Source of the DNA: Colwellia polaris
GTDB taxonomy: Bacteria > Pseudomonadota > Gammaproteobacteria > Enterobacterales > Alteromonadaceae
Assembly: GCF_002104515.1 (NCBI RefSeq)
Contig: NZ_NBOE01000002.1
Location: 496,001 to 560,000, forward strand
Direction of reading: 5' to 3'
DNA length: 64,000 nt
Shown: positions 6,541-15,899 of the stretch, one piece after another
How the letters are laid out: each line of letters starts with the position of its first letter
Numbering within the stretch: the stretch's first letter is position 1
Position numbers and translations under genes: made by a program
Notes under the pieces: generated by a model
Databases searched by the model: none
What the model was told of the DNA's origin: nothing
The model's input: only the letters and a program-made list of their open reading frames with translations

Positions 6541-7755
6541 TTAAATCGTGCGAGTTGCCGTTGCTGGCGCTATCAATGCCGCCTTACGCGCAGGATAAAG
6601 CACGGCTATTTGCCCAACAATAAATAAGGCAATTACACCAAAAGCTATCAATTCAATACCAATAGGAGATAAATTAAAGGTATTGACCAACCACATATTT
6701 AGCCCAATAGCGCCTATACAGCCAATAATATTACCAAAGGTAGAAATAATAAAATTTTCCATCATAAAGTAACGCATTATTTGACCTTTTGTCGCACCTA
6801 GAGCACGTCGTGTGCCAATTTGTTTAGTGCGTCGATTAATACTAAAAATAGCTAAACCAACAATACCAAACCCTGTAATTAAGGTTAAAGTTACAACGAC
6901 AGTGGTTAATATTTTATTGGTAGCATTATGTTGTTGATAACTGCGATTACGGGTATCTTCTGTGGTTGTTACTCGGCGAATTATGCGTTCTTTATCACTT
7001 TGTGCTAGCGCTTTTTCTATAATCGGCATTAACTCGTCACGTCGTCCTGCTTCGGTGCGAATAAAGTAATAACTGCCTTTAGACTCCCGTTGAAAGGGCA
7101 CAAGCATACTGCGCTCTACACCATCCCAGCCATTCCAAGGGGCTTGAAGTGTTTTTACAATACCGATAATTTGCATCGGTTGTGTTTGAGATATATACAC
7201 AGTTTTGCCAATCGCTGATTGCCAGTTATCAGGATACAAATTTTCAGCAAAAGCTTGAGTAATAATCGTTTTAGCTGGCCAAGTTGACTGTCCGTCTTTA
7301 CGTATTTCTACATCGCCTTGTTTAAAGTTATTACCTGCAATAAGCGTTAGACCTAAGGCGTTAATGCCGTGATCATCTACCATATAAATGGCCGAGCCAA
7401 CAGCATCTTTATCTTCGCCTGATTCATGCTGCAATGCCATTGACCAACCGCTACTACTTAAAGGCACGGCATTAATTTGAACTGCATCTATAACCCCAGG
7501 TGTGTTACGGATCATGTGTAAATCTGTTTGTAAGTGGGCTTGAATATTATAGTTTTGCCCGAAAATAGTATTGGTTAAATAGAAAGTGTTGGCTTCGTCA
7601 ATACCACTTTCACGTTGCATTTGTTGCTGGCGGTCTTGGATCATAAAAATAGCATTAACCATAATAGCCATAGTTAAGGCTATTTGTAGAGCAATAAGTA
7701 GCGCGCCTATTTTATTACGCGCTAAAGCTCTTAGTATTAGTCCAGTTTCTAACAT
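6541..7755 (-). CDS. ABC transporter permease, FtsX/MacB type (second of two)
   Basis: This 404-residue integral membrane protein has the four-helix type VII ABC permease layout. One helix lies at residues 15-37, then a large periplasmic MacB-PCD-like domain (about 40-275). Three C-terminal helices complete the FtsX domain, with RRTKQIGTRRALGATKGQI, the coupling-helix region, near residue 310. It lies 24 nt downstream of the other permease gene and has AGGA ahead of its ATG. The two permeases share architecture but little sequence and probably form a heterodimer served by the operon's separate ATPase. A terminator follows at 6404-6438. Efflux or lipid/peptide transport is inferred; the substrate cannot be read. 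Confidence 0.9.
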   Translation of the reverse strand: MLETGLILRALARNKIGALLIALQIALTMAIMVNAIFMIQDRQQQMQRESGIDEANTFYLTNTIFGQNYNIQAHLQTDLHMIRNTPGVIDAVQINAVPLSSSGWSMALQHESGEDKDAVGSAIYMVDDHGINALGLTLIAGNNFKQGDVEIRKDGQSTWPAKTIITQAFAENLYPDNWQSAIGKTVYISQTQPMQIIGIVKTLQAPWNGWDGVERSMLVPFQRESKGSYYFIRTEAGRRDELMPIIEKALAQSDKERIIRRVTTTEDTRNRSYQQHNATNKILTTVVVTLTLITGFGIVGLAIFSINRRTKQIGTRRALGATKGQIMRYFMMENFIISTFGNIIGCIGAIGLNMWLVNTFNLSPIGIELIAFGVIALFIVGQIAVLYPARKAALIAPATATRTI

Positions 7756-7779
7756 AATAATTTCCTTTTTCCTTAAAGC

Positions 7780-9090
7780 TTATTGGCTTTTAAGTTGTTG
7801 CGCGGGTTGAATATTACAAGCACGCCACGTTGGATATAAGCCAGCGAGTATGGTGGATAAAAGGGCAAGTGTTACCGCGAGTATTGCCATGTTAATGTCT
7901 AAGGTTGCTAAGTCTTTCATGTAATCGCCATATAAGCCTTCAACGCCTTTCAAACCTAGATAAGCGAGTATTAAACCTAGTATGCCGCCCAATATACCAA
8001 TGCAAGCTGACTCGATTATATATTGGCTAAAAAGTGTTTTTTTACTGGCTCCTAACGCTTGTCGTAAGCCAATTTCAGGCGCTTTTCCTAAGAATTTAGC
8101 CAGTAATAACCCTACGGTGTTAAGTAAACAAACCAATAAGAACATAAAAGACATTGCCATCATCATTTGAGCATCATCAGCAACAACTTCTTGAGATTCT
8201 AACCACTGCATAACGTTGCTTAAACGGTTGTCAATCGGGCGTTGAAAGCGGCCAAACTGTTGCTGCTCTTGTACATAAGCATTGAGAAACTGTAAATAAT
8301 CCTCTTTGTCTTGCTGAGTTTTTAACTCAACCCAAAACTGTGTCCAAATACATTCAGAAGCGAGGAATGCTTTAAAGCCATCTCCAGTAGGTTTCCAACA
8401 ATTGGTGTTGCCAGAACGGGATATTTTCTCATCTGCAATTAGGTGAAAAGGCACAAATATATCTTCAGATTCGTTAAACGCGCCAGTGGTAATATCATAA
8501 AACCTTGGCTTGGGTTGCCAATGATCAATCACCCCAACGATCCGAAACATATTTCCTTCAAGCTTAATCGACTGACCAACCGAGTTTTTGCCGCCAAACA
8601 GCTTGTCGTTGGTTTCTTTACTCAATACCACGACAAACTCTTTACTCTCATCGCTTTGATTCGACCAACCACCGCCATAAATAAATGGCACATTAAACAT
8701 AGTAAAAAAGTCAGCGGAATTAGCTCTGCCATTAACAATGAGTGGCAACATTTCAGGATCTGCTGGCTCAATCACACCAAATGCTTGTGCTTGCACATTT
8801 TGTCGAAAGGCTTTTTTAGCACGCATTAAATTACTTGAGTCGGTATAAGTTAGCTGATCAGGCGGATTTAAACCGTCGTCAAATGGGTCGTTTACATCCC
8901 AGCTATCAAGTTGCACATAATATAATTGCTGACTTTTTTCGGGAATAGGGTTTGCTGACATTAAGTAATTTACAGTCACAGTGGTCATAGCGGTGCCAAT
9001 ACCTAAACCAATCGCGCAAATCATTAATAGGCTAAGACCCCAATGACGAGTAATACTTATCCAAGCGAGTCGTAAATAATAACTAAACAT
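7780..9090 (-). CDS. ABC transporter permease, FtsX/MacB type (first of two)
   Basis: This 436-residue type VII permease has an N-terminal helix at about 16-38 (LSLLMICAIGLGIGTAM). A roughly 240-residue periplasmic domain follows, containing GQSIKLEGNMFRIVGVIDHW (typical of MacB-PCD). Three C-terminal helices with APEIGLRQALGASKKTLF mark the FtsX domain. It has AGGA 7 nt before the ATG. It lies between the ATPase gene (38 nt upstream) and the second permease (24 nt downstream). Unlike MacB the ATPase is not fused. The periplasmic domain carries paired cysteines (CWKPTG and SECIW) that could form a disulfide. Confidence 0.9.
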   Translation of the reverse strand: MFSYYLRLAWISITRHWGLSLLMICAIGLGIGTAMTTVTVNYLMSANPIPEKSQQLYYVQLDSWDVNDPFDDGLNPPDQLTYTDSSNLMRAKKAFRQNVQAQAFGVIEPADPEMLPLIVNGRANSADFFTMFNVPFIYGGGWSNQSDESKEFVVVLSKETNDKLFGGKNSVGQSIKLEGNMFRIVGVIDHWQPKPRFYDITTGAFNESEDIFVPFHLIADEKISRSGNTNCWKPTGDGFKAFLASECIWTQFWVELKTQQDKEDYLQFLNAYVQEQQQFGRFQRPIDNRLSNVMQWLESQEVVADDAQMMMAMSFMFLLVCLLNTVGLLLAKFLGKAPEIGLRQALGASKKTLFSQYIIESACIGILGGILGLILAYLGLKGVEGLYGDYMKDLATLDINMAILAVTLALLSTILAGLYPTWRACNIQPAQQLKSQ

Positions 9091-9128
9091 AGTGTTGTCC
9101 TTGTTTGGGCTTAAAACGCTTGAATTAT

Positions 9129-9827
9129 TTACGCGCTAGCTTGATGAATATTAGCGACAACATCTAACTCGCTGACTCTGCCATCTTTAACTTGAATGGT
9201 GCGCTTTGCCCGAAGCGCTAATTCTGCATCATGAGTTACCATGATAATTGTTGTGCCTTGTTGGTTAATTTCTTCGAGTAAAGTAAGCACACCTTTGGCC
9301 ATTTCAGAATCAAGGTTTCCGGTAGGTTCATCGGCTAAGAGAAAGCGTGGGCTAGTAGCTAACGCTCGGGCAATCGCAACACGTTGTTGTTGTCCACCAG
9401 ATAATTGACTGGGTAAGTGTTTCATACGAGAAGCTAGTCCAACGCGCTCAAGGTTTTCTTCAATTCTACGTTTTCGTTCGGCGCTATTAAATCCACGATA
9501 ACGCAGCGGTACGTCGACATTGTCATAAAGGTTAAGATCTGGGATCAAGTTAAAACCTTGGAAAATAAAACCTATTTTTTCATTTCGCATTCTTGAACGA
9601 CCATTATCATTAAGTGTGCCAACGTCTTCGCCATCCAATAAAAACTCACCATTGCTGTAGGTTTCAAGCAAACCCGCAATATTTAAAAAGGTGGTTTTAC
9701 CTGAGCCTGAAGGGCCAGTAACACTGACAAAATCTCCTTCGTTAACTTGTAAACAAAAGTCGCGTAATGCATGGGTTTGAATATCAGCGGTTTGGAATAT
9801 TTTATTTATATTTTTCATAACTAACAT
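9129..9827 (-). CDS. ABC transporter ATP-binding protein (MacB/LolD-like)
   Basis: This 232-residue cytoplasmic ATPase drives the two FtsX-type permeases encoded downstream. It has Walker [10 protein letters not shown] (residues 39-47), the Q-loop FIFQGFNL, and the signature [15 protein letters not shown]. Walker B is [13 protein letters not shown], followed by the H-loop VTHDAEL. The [16 protein letters not shown] and [14 protein letters not shown] segments are those of the LolD/MacB/FtsE subfamily. The start has GGAA six bases upstream. About 140 nt separate it from the membrane-fusion gene, more than elsewhere in this operon. A small hairpin at 9930-9947 (ATTTAGG/CCTAAAT) sits in that gap and may tune expression. 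Confidence 0.95.
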   Translation of the reverse strand: MLVMKNINKIFQTADIQTHALRDFCLQVNEGDFVSVTGPSGSGKTTFLNIAGLLETYSNGEFLLDGEDVGTLNDNGRSRMRNEKIGFIFQGFNLIPDLNLYDNVDVPLRYRGFNSAERKRRIEENLERVGLASRMKHLPSQLSGGQQQRVAIARALATSPRFLLADEPTGNLDSEMAKGVLTLLEEINQQGTTIIMVTHDAELALRAKRTIQVKDGRVSELDVVANIHQASA

Positions 9828-9969
9828 GTTGAATTCCCTTATCTATAATGAGCAGTTACCTGCTTGTTTGGTCTGCATTTATTAATAAAACCTAAGTACA
9901 GGTGTTATCGGTTAATAGCAAAATAATTGATTTAGGCTTCCCTAAATGATTAACGTTTTAGCTACCACG

Positions 9970-11247
9970 CTATTCACTTAGTAAAACTTGATTGGCGGCA
10001 TTGAAGGTATCTGTGCCAGAGATAATAATTTGGTCACCTAGTTGTAAGCCTTGTAAAACTTCTACATGACTTAAACTGCGTGCGCCTGTGGTTATTGGCG
10101 TTTTTTCAGCTAAACCATTACTCACTTTATAAGCGAATCGGCCACCACTGCTTTCTAAGAATTGTCCTCGTTGTACTTGTAAAACATTTTCTTTGTACTC
10201 TAAAATTATTTGGGTATTTAAACGTTGGTTTTGTCGAAGCTTTTTGGGTATTTCGTTTGTAAAGCGTACTCGTCCAGTAACCTGGTTATTCAGTATTTCG
10301 GGGGAAATTGTTACTAGACGAGCACGAAAGGGCTGTTGTTCAAATTGAATATTTACTTCCATACCAATAGCGAGATCGTCTGCGTAGCTTTCAGGGATAT
10401 CAATCTCAACTTCAAACTGAGATAAATCGACTATGGTTAAAATCGCTTGGTTTTTACTCAAAAAGGTTTTGTTGTTAGCACTTAAATTACCGACGATGCC
10501 GTTAACAGGTGAAGCGATATTTAGACCATTAACTTGGCGCTGTAACTCTTGAACTAACAAGTCTTGACGCCTAATGTCTAACTGTAAAGAGTGACTGTCG
10601 AAGTCTGAACTTTCGATATTAAGAGCGGCATCTTGAACTGCATGTTTATGTTGTAAATTGGCTTGCTCTAACTCATCTTGGGCTTTTTCAAAGTCAATTT
10701 GGCTAATGGCACTTTTGCTATAACCTAAATCAGCTCTGCGCTTTTCTCTATTAGCTGTAATGAGCTTTACATTGGCTAAATCAACCGCTTTTTGATCAAT
10801 CAATCGTTGCTTTTTTGCTTGAATTTTTTGACGATCAAAGCTTGATTGCAAACTCTCTAAGGTTGTTTGTTGCTGAAATAAACGACTATTTAATTCAGGG
10901 CTTTCAAGTTTAGCGATAATTTGCCCTTGTTCAACCTCGTTACCTGCTTCTATCAGTAAAGTAATCGTGCCATCTGCGGGACTATAAACGGTAGGACTGA
11001 CCGCTGCTACAACGCGACCTAACACCGAAATATCACGAATAAATTCGCCTTGCGATATGGTGGCAATTCGCACGCGATCTAACGCGATTGATTGTTCTGC
11101 TTTGCTCCAACGCGATGCTGAAGGTGCTACTTGCCAGATAATACTCGCAATAATAATTGTGGCTAATATTATAGTTAGCCAACGTTTTTTGGTCGGTGTG
11201 TTTTTTATTATTTGTATATCTTGTGCACTGGTGTCTTTAATCGACAT
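9970..11247 (-). CDS. Membrane-fusion (periplasmic adaptor) protein, HlyD/MacA type
   Basis: This 425-residue inner-membrane-anchored adaptor has a single N-terminal helix at about 23-42 (LTIILATIIIASIIWQVA). A biotinyl-lipoyl half-motif follows (VYSPADGTITLLIEAGNEVEQGQIIAKLESPEL). A long helical hairpin of heptads spans about residues 120-245. The second lipoyl half (NIASPVNGIVGNLSANNKTFLSKNQAILTI), a beta-barrel (VEIDIPESYADDLAIGMEV) and a membrane-proximal domain complete it. It is the first gene of the ABC operon, with GGGGAA 8 nt before the ATG. MacA-type adaptors link the permease to an outer-membrane channel of the TolC family. No such channel is encoded in the window, so a shared TolC is likely. 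Confidence 0.9.
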   Translation of the reverse strand: MSIKDTSAQDIQIIKNTPTKKRWLTIILATIIIASIIWQVAPSASRWSKAEQSIALDRVRIATISQGEFIRDISVLGRVVAAVSPTVYSPADGTITLLIEAGNEVEQGQIIAKLESPELNSRLFQQQTTLESLQSSFDRQKIQAKKQRLIDQKAVDLANVKLITANREKRRADLGYSKSAISQIDFEKAQDELEQANLQHKHAVQDAALNIESSDFDSHSLQLDIRRQDLLVQELQRQVNGLNIASPVNGIVGNLSANNKTFLSKNQAILTIVDLSQFEVEIDIPESYADDLAIGMEVNIQFEQQPFRARLVTISPEILNNQVTGRVRFTNEIPKKLRQNQRLNTQIILEYKENVLQVQRGQFLESSGGRFAYKVSNGLAEKTPITTGARSLSHVEVLQGLQLGDQIIISGTDTFNAANQVLLSE

Positions 11248-11602
11248 GATTTATTCCCCCCGAATATAAAATCAGTGCTTAAACCTAAAGCAAAGCCATT
11301 TGCTAAAGTGCACTGATAATTACTAAGTCGCAGGTAGTAGAGAAAAGGTTTAAAAGTAATGAAAATAATTTTTATTATAGGAAGGAGGCAGTGTTCTAAA
11401 AATTAAATAATTAACGGTTGCTAGACGCTCAAAAGCTATGGAGAAGCTTTATCGATTGTTACTGTAGTAAGTTTTATTATGTTTAGAAGCTATGCGTTAG
11501 CAATTAAGCTGAAATTAAAAGCCAAAAACTAAAAACCCAAGGTATAAATTAAAAAACTTTACAGTTTTGAAATTAATATGCCGTAGATAACGGCTTAATT
11601 TT
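11248..11602. other. Intergenic region upstream of the ABC efflux operon
   Basis: This AT-rich stretch lies between the start of the adaptor gene and the stop of lnt, and I find no gene in it. A short hairpin GCCGT/ACGGC at 11580-11594 lies just past lnt. AAAACT/AGTTTT at 11553-11568 with extra T on the minus strand may help end the lnt transcript. The promoter of the ABC operon must lie here, but I see no operator I can name. Confidence 0.5.
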
Positions 11603-13171
11603 TTAGTTTATTTTAGCACTTAACTTATGTCGCCATTGGCGGAATGCGATTAACAAGAGTAGTGACAGAGGAATGGCAAAGTCAATTATGCGAGTATAAC
11701 GGGCATATGGAGTAAAGCCTGTAACTAAAGACACTTGTGCTTTAAGTACCGCTTGTTCAAATTGTGGTATTTGTTTAACGATATTGCCTTGGTGATCAAT
11801 AACAGCGGTAATACCGTTATTGGTAGCGCGCAAAAATGGTCGACCAAATTCTAAGGCACGCATTCTAACAATATCTAAGTGTTGATGCGGACCGTGTGAG
11901 TCGCCAAACCAAGCATCGTTACTTACCGTTAGCAGTAAATCAGTTTGCTCAGTAAAGTTAGCGCTTAATTGCTCGGCAAAGGCCACCTCAAAACAAATTA
12001 ATGGCAGTAAATGCAAGCCATTAGCGATTAAATTCTCTTGAACATAATCACCACGACTAAACGACGACATTGGCAGATTGAAAAATGGCGCTAATGGTCT
12101 TAACAAATCGGCAAAAGGCACGAACTCACCTATGGGCAATAAGTGGTGTTTAGCATAACGATTTTCATTATTATATTGATAACTGCCTTGTTTATCTTCG
12201 GCAAACTTTTTACCTAGTACAATTAAGTTGTTGTAATAGTTTTTGCTATTAATGTTGTAGTCAATAATGCCAGAAATTATCGCGCTATTATTAAGTAGTG
12301 CTGAACTTTCTGCTACTGCTAAAAAGTCTTGAGCTTGATTACTTGGCTCTACCGCTGTAATGGCGGATTCGGGCCAAATAACAATATCTGCAGGGTAATG
12401 TTGTTGAGTCAGCTCTAAATACTTAAGCATAGTAGGCTGAGTTAACTCTGGCGCCCATTTTAGCTCTTGTTTGATATTACCTTGTACCATTACTGTGTTT
12501 GCGGTTTGGCCTGTTGGGCTAACCCATAAGATATTTTGAAGCAATAAACTGAATGCGGCAATTGAGCCAAGTATGGCGAGGTTTAGCTTGCGATTGTATT
12601 GTTTAATAACAGCAACAATGGCAATACAAATGATAATGACCAACGCACTGATGCCTTTCTCACCGATTACTGGCGCAAATACGGCTAACGGGCCGTCAAT
12701 CTGGCTGTAACCTAAAGTGAGCCAAGGAAAGCCAGTAAGTAATACACCGCGTAAAAATTCGCTTAATAACCAAAAGGGTAATAAAAGCCAGAGGTTAAGT
12801 TTGTTTTGAGCAGAAAAACGTGCGGCTAAGTAGCAAGCAAGGGCAAGAAACAAAGCCAAATATAAGCATAGTAAGACCATGAGTAATATTGAAACAGGTA
12901 GGGGTAAACCGCCAAACTGATCAATACTAACATGCACCCAACTTATACCCGCTGAAAACCAACCAAAAGCAAAAATAAAGCCCTGTTTAGCCGCAGCTTT
13001 AGCTGATTTCCCTTGAACTGTGTATAACCATGCAGGTAATACTATTGCTACAAGCCAGTAGTAAGAAAAAGGCGCGTAGCAGAATACTAGCGCTAAACCC
13101 AAAAAGAAGCTGAGTATATTTTCTTTAGCAGTGATGTTGCTAATCATTGATTTAAAGAATCTAGTCAGCAT
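11603..13171 (-). CDS. lnt: Apolipoprotein N-acyltransferase
   Basis: Lnt transfers the third acyl chain from phospholipid to the amino group of diacylglyceryl-Cys, finishing lipoprotein maturation at the outer face of the inner membrane. The 522 residues comprise six to seven N-terminal helices (about 20-215), a periplasmic nitrilase-like domain (222-490) and a final helix. The triad is visible as E268 (IWPESA), K341 (AKHHLLPIGEFVPF) and C393 (LICFEVAFAE), matching E267-K335-C387 of E. coli. It starts 5 nt after the corC stop, as in the conserved ybeZ-ybeY-ybeX-lnt cluster. The lipoproteins LolB and the Ig-like protein of this window would be among its substrates. Confidence 0.97.
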   Translation of the reverse strand: MLTRFFKSMISNITAKENILSFFLGLALVFCYAPFSYYWLVAIVLPAWLYTVQGKSAKAAAKQGFIFAFGWFSAGISWVHVSIDQFGGLPLPVSILLMVLLCLYLALFLALACYLAARFSAQNKLNLWLLLPFWLLSEFLRGVLLTGFPWLTLGYSQIDGPLAVFAPVIGEKGISALVIIICIAIVAVIKQYNRKLNLAILGSIAAFSLLLQNILWVSPTGQTANTVMVQGNIKQELKWAPELTQPTMLKYLELTQQHYPADIVIWPESAITAVEPSNQAQDFLAVAESSALLNNSAIISGIIDYNINSKNYYNNLIVLGKKFAEDKQGSYQYNNENRYAKHHLLPIGEFVPFADLLRPLAPFFNLPMSSFSRGDYVQENLIANGLHLLPLICFEVAFAEQLSANFTEQTDLLLTVSNDAWFGDSHGPHQHLDIVRMRALEFGRPFLRATNNGITAVIDHQGNIVKQIPQFEQAVLKAQVSLVTGFTPYARYTRIIDFAIPLSLLLLIAFRQWRHKLSAKIN

Positions 13172-13176
13172 AGAGG

Positions 13177-14055
13177 TTAGTCAATGACTTTACCTGTAAC
13201 AGCGTGATCTTTAGGTACAGTAATCTGCACTGTTTGAATACGTCGATTATCAGCGGCAGTAACTTTAAAGATAACTTTATTAATGGTGATTTTTTCACCT
13301 TTTTTCGGCATATGTCCAAAGTGTTGAATTATAATACCGCCGATAGTGTCAGCGTCACTTTCATTGAATTGAAAATTAAAGTAATTATTAAAGTCGGTTA
13401 AGTCGGTTAGCGCTTTTACTTGGTAAACTTGCCCAGCAAGGTGTTTAATATCTTCTTCCATGGCATCATCGGTTTCATCTTCAATTTCACCAACAATTAG
13501 CTCGAGAATATCTTCAATAGTAACGACACCTGAAACTCCGCCGTATTCATCAACAACAATGGCCATATGGTAGCGTTGTTGGCGAAACTCTTTTAACAGC
13601 GGGTCAACCTTTTTACTTTCAGGCACAATAATAGCAGGGCGAATAACTTGCGATATGGTGAACTCATCTTCTGATTGATTAAAGCCATAAGCTAATAAAT
13701 CTTTCGCTAAGAGAATGCCTTCAACGTCGTCAATATCTTCATTAATTACCGGAAACCTTGAATGACCAGACTCAACAATCACGGCTAGCGATTTTTCTAG
13801 CGGATCATTAATATCTAGGGTGATCATTTGTGAGCGTGGGATCATAATGTCGCGTACTCGCATATCAGATACGATAAGTACACCTTCGATCATTTGCTTA
13901 ATGTCGGGATTAATTAGTTCACGATCTTCTGCATCGTTTAATGCATCGGTCAGTTGGTCTGTGCTTTTCGATTCTCCGGTAAAAACTTGCACAATTTTGT
14001 CCAAGATAGAAACATTCGAAGAACCGTTGCTAGAGTGGGGGTGATCGTCGCTCAT
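13177..14055 (-). CDS. corC: CorC/YbeX family CBS-domain protein
   Basis: This 292-residue cytoplasmic protein has an N-terminal helical region, then two CBS domains (about 65-190; [14 protein letters not shown] and [15 protein letters not shown]). The conserved [26 protein letters not shown] follows. A C-terminal CorC/HlyC transporter-associated domain completes it ([17 protein letters not shown]). YbeX/CorC is associated with magnesium/cobalt efflux and, in E. coli, with ribosome and rRNA metabolism. Its fixed place between ybeY and lnt supports the assignment. AAGG precedes the ATG. The gap of about 157 nt to ybeY contains a 7-bp hairpin at 14101-14122, so partial transcript termination or processing here is possible. 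Confidence 0.95.
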   Translation of the reverse strand: MSDDHPHSSNGSSNVSILDKIVQVFTGESKSTDQLTDALNDAEDRELINPDIKQMIEGVLIVSDMRVRDIMIPRSQMITLDINDPLEKSLAVIVESGHSRFPVINEDIDDVEGILLAKDLLAYGFNQSEDEFTISQVIRPAIIVPESKKVDPLLKEFRQQRYHMAIVVDEYGGVSGVVTIEDILELIVGEIEDETDDAMEEDIKHLAGQVYQVKALTDLTDFNNYFNFQFNESDADTIGGIIIQHFGHMPKKGEKITINKVIFKVTAADNRRIQTVQITVPKDHAVTGKVID

Positions 14056-14100
14056 AGAGCCTTTTAAAATCCTAGTTTGTTGAATTTACACAATGTAAAA

Positions 14101-14122
14101 CAGTTACTTCAGTTTGTAACTG
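14101..14122 (-). terminator. Short hairpin between ybeY and corC
   Basis: CAGTTAC (14101-14107) pairs with GTAACTG (14116-14122). On the minus strand four T follow. It is too weak to be sure of termination and may be an attenuating or processing stem within the operon. Confidence 0.35.
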
Positions 14123-14212
14123 AACGTGGTTAAATTCAAGTATTAAATTGTAGCTTTAACGCTTTAGCAATAATATCGCTAAGTCGTTCAAGCACTCGTT
14201 AAGTATATTTTA

Positions 14213-14683
14213 TTAATTTATTTCGTAAGGAGCAGCAAAGCCCAAACCGGTAATTATTTTTGTTTCTAATGCTTCCATTTCATCTGCTTCGTCATCTTCA
14301 ATATGGTCAAAGCCTAATAAATGTAGGCAACCATGTATGGTCATATGTGCCCAATGTGCTTGTAAACTTTTTTGCTGTTCTATTGCTTCTTGCTCTACTA
14401 CATCAACACAAATTACAAGATCACCGAGCAGATCGAGCTCAATACCTTCTGGCACTTCAAATGGAAATGAAAGCACATTCGTTGGTTTATCTTTACCTCT
14501 ATATTGATGATTAAGTTCGTGGCTCTCATCAATATTAACTAACCTTATGGTTAACTCAAAAGGCCTTTGGTAAGAGGCGAGTGCTGCTTCAGCCCAGAGT
14601 TGAAAGTCAGCTATTTCTGGAACGGCTTTAGAGTCACAAGCTAACTGTAAGTCGACAGTGATAGTGGCAGGGTTATTTACCAT
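14213..14683 (-). CDS. ybeY: Endoribonuclease YbeY (rRNA maturation factor)
   Basis: YbeY is a zinc-dependent single-strand RNase needed for 16S rRNA 3'-end maturation and 70S quality control. The metal site is clear: [15 protein letters not shown], the H-x3-H-x5-H pattern. The substrate-groove segment [16 protein letters not shown] is also present. I take the start as ATG 14683 (156 residues, the family length). The frame is open to 14755, but those 24 extra residues (alternating Gln and Val) merely read through the low-complexity 3' end of ybeZ. With this start the gene overlaps the ybeZ stop by 11 nt, as is usual for this pair. Confidence 0.95.
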   Translation of the reverse strand: MVNNPATITVDLQLACDSKAVPEIADFQLWAEAALASYQRPFELTIRLVNIDESHELNHQYRGKDKPTNVLSFPFEVPEGIELDLLGDLVICVDVVEQEAIEQQKSLQAHWAHMTIHGCLHLLGFDHIEDDEADEMEALETKIITGLGFAAPYEIN

Positions 14684-15815
14684 GCTTTTTTTCACTTGTA
14701 CTTTCGCCTGAACTCTCAGCTGAACTCTTACCTGAGCTTGCATCTGTGCTTTCACTTATGCCTTCACGTGATAAAGGCTCTGCTTTTTGTTGTTCGCGGT
14801 ACTGCTGCTTTTCAACTTTTAAGCGATTTTCTTTTTGTTCCCAGGCATCATAAGCTTCAACTATGTGGGCCACAACAGGGTGGCGAACAACATCTTTAGA
14901 TTGAAAAAAATTAAAACTAACCCCTGGAATGTCGACTAATACTTCAATCGCATGGCGCAGGCCTGATTTTTGTCCGCGCGGTAAATCAACTTGTGTGATA
15001 TCGCCAGTGATCACGGCGCGCGAATTAAAGCCAATACGCGTTAAAAACATTTTCATTTGTTCAACGGTAGTATTTTGGCTTTCATCAAGAATAATAAAAG
15101 CATCGTTTAGCGTTCTACCACGCATGTAGGCTAATGGCGCTACTTCGATAACGTTACGTTCTATGAGTTTCTCTACTTTTTCAAAACCTAGCATTTCGAA
15201 TAAAGCATCATATAAAGGACGTAAATAAGGGTCGACTTTTTGTGATAAATCACCAGGTAAAAAACCAAGTTTTTCGCCAGCTTCTACAGCAGGTCGCGTT
15301 AGCAATATACGTCTAATTTCTTGTCGCTCTAATGCATCTACTGCACAAGCAACCGCTAAATAGGTTTTACCGGTACCGGCAACGCCAACACCAAAGCTAA
15401 TATCGTTAGTTATAACGTTTTGAACATAGCTTTGTTGGTTTTCATTTCGAGGTTTAATAATACCGCGCTTGGTTTTTATTGTTACCATTTCATCGTATTT
15501 AGCATCAATTTTGCTTGGGGCAGCTTCTAAAGCGCCGGCATCAACAATGGCTAAGTGCAACATTTGGGCTGTAATGGTGGTTGATTTACCTTTTACTATT
15601 TCTGTTTCTAGATAAAGGTTAATTAACAGCTTTTTAACGGCATCGGTATTTAAGCTTTTACCGGTTACTTTAAATTCATGGCTTCTGTAGCTGATCTCAA
15701 CCCCCATTCGACGTTCGATGGTTTTAAGGTTGTCATCCATTGGGCCGCATAAGTTTGCCAATCGATTATTATCGGCGGGAGATAATTCAAAGTTGATACT
15801 GGTATTTTTACTCAA
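14673..15815 (-). CDS. ybeZ: PhoH-like ATPase YbeZ
   Basis: YbeZ is a P-loop NTPase (PhoH family) that partners YbeY in RNA metabolism. The 380 residues have an N-terminal KH-like region ([16 protein letters not shown]). Walker A is GVAGTGKTY (143-152). Walker B is [12 protein letters not shown], followed by [21 protein letters not shown]. The core ends near residue 345. The remaining tail is a Ser/Glu/Lys-rich low-complexity segment (repeated SSGES-like units) that is longer than in E. coli. Its DNA is quasi-repetitive, which creates a spurious extension of the ybeY frame. It follows miaB after an 84-nt gap containing a 10-bp hairpin. Confidence 0.95.
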   Translation of the reverse strand: MSKNTSINFELSPADNNRLANLCGPMDDNLKTIERRMGVEISYRSHEFKVTGKSLNTDAVKKLLINLYLETEIVKGKSTTITAQMLHLAIVDAGALEAAPSKIDAKYDEMVTIKTKRGIIKPRNENQQSYVQNVITNDISFGVGVAGTGKTYLAVACAVDALERQEIRRILLTRPAVEAGEKLGFLPGDLSQKVDPYLRPLYDALFEMLGFEKVEKLIERNVIEVAPLAYMRGRTLNDAFIILDESQNTTVEQMKMFLTRIGFNSRAVITGDITQVDLPRGQKSGLRHAIEVLVDIPGVSFNFFQSKDVVRHPVVAHIVEAYDAWEQKENRLKVEKQQYREQQKAEPLSREGISESTDASSGKSSAESSGESTSEKKHGK

Positions 15816-15846
15816 TTGCTATTCCTGAGAACTTTTAAATTTAATT

Positions 15847-15877
15847 AACATGGCAAGTATTAATTATTTGCCATGTT
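15847..15877 (-). terminator. Hairpin between miaB and ybeZ
   Basis: AACATGGCAA (15847-15856) pairs perfectly with TTGCCATGTT (15868-15877), loop 11 nt. On the minus strand TTAATTAAATTT follows, so partial termination after miaB is plausible. ybeZ starts only about 30 nt further on. Confidence 0.5.
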
Positions 15878-15899
15878 TAACTATTAATAAAGATATTAT

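Noticed and set aside
8443-8829. 128-residue plus-strand frame inside the first ABC permease gene
   Set aside because: It is antisense to a well-supported permease, with no start signal and unlikely composition.
14213-14755. Long form of YbeY with a Gln/Val repeat domain
   Set aside because: The extra residues are frame-shadow of the ybeZ low-complexity tail; the family starts at the ATG at 14683.
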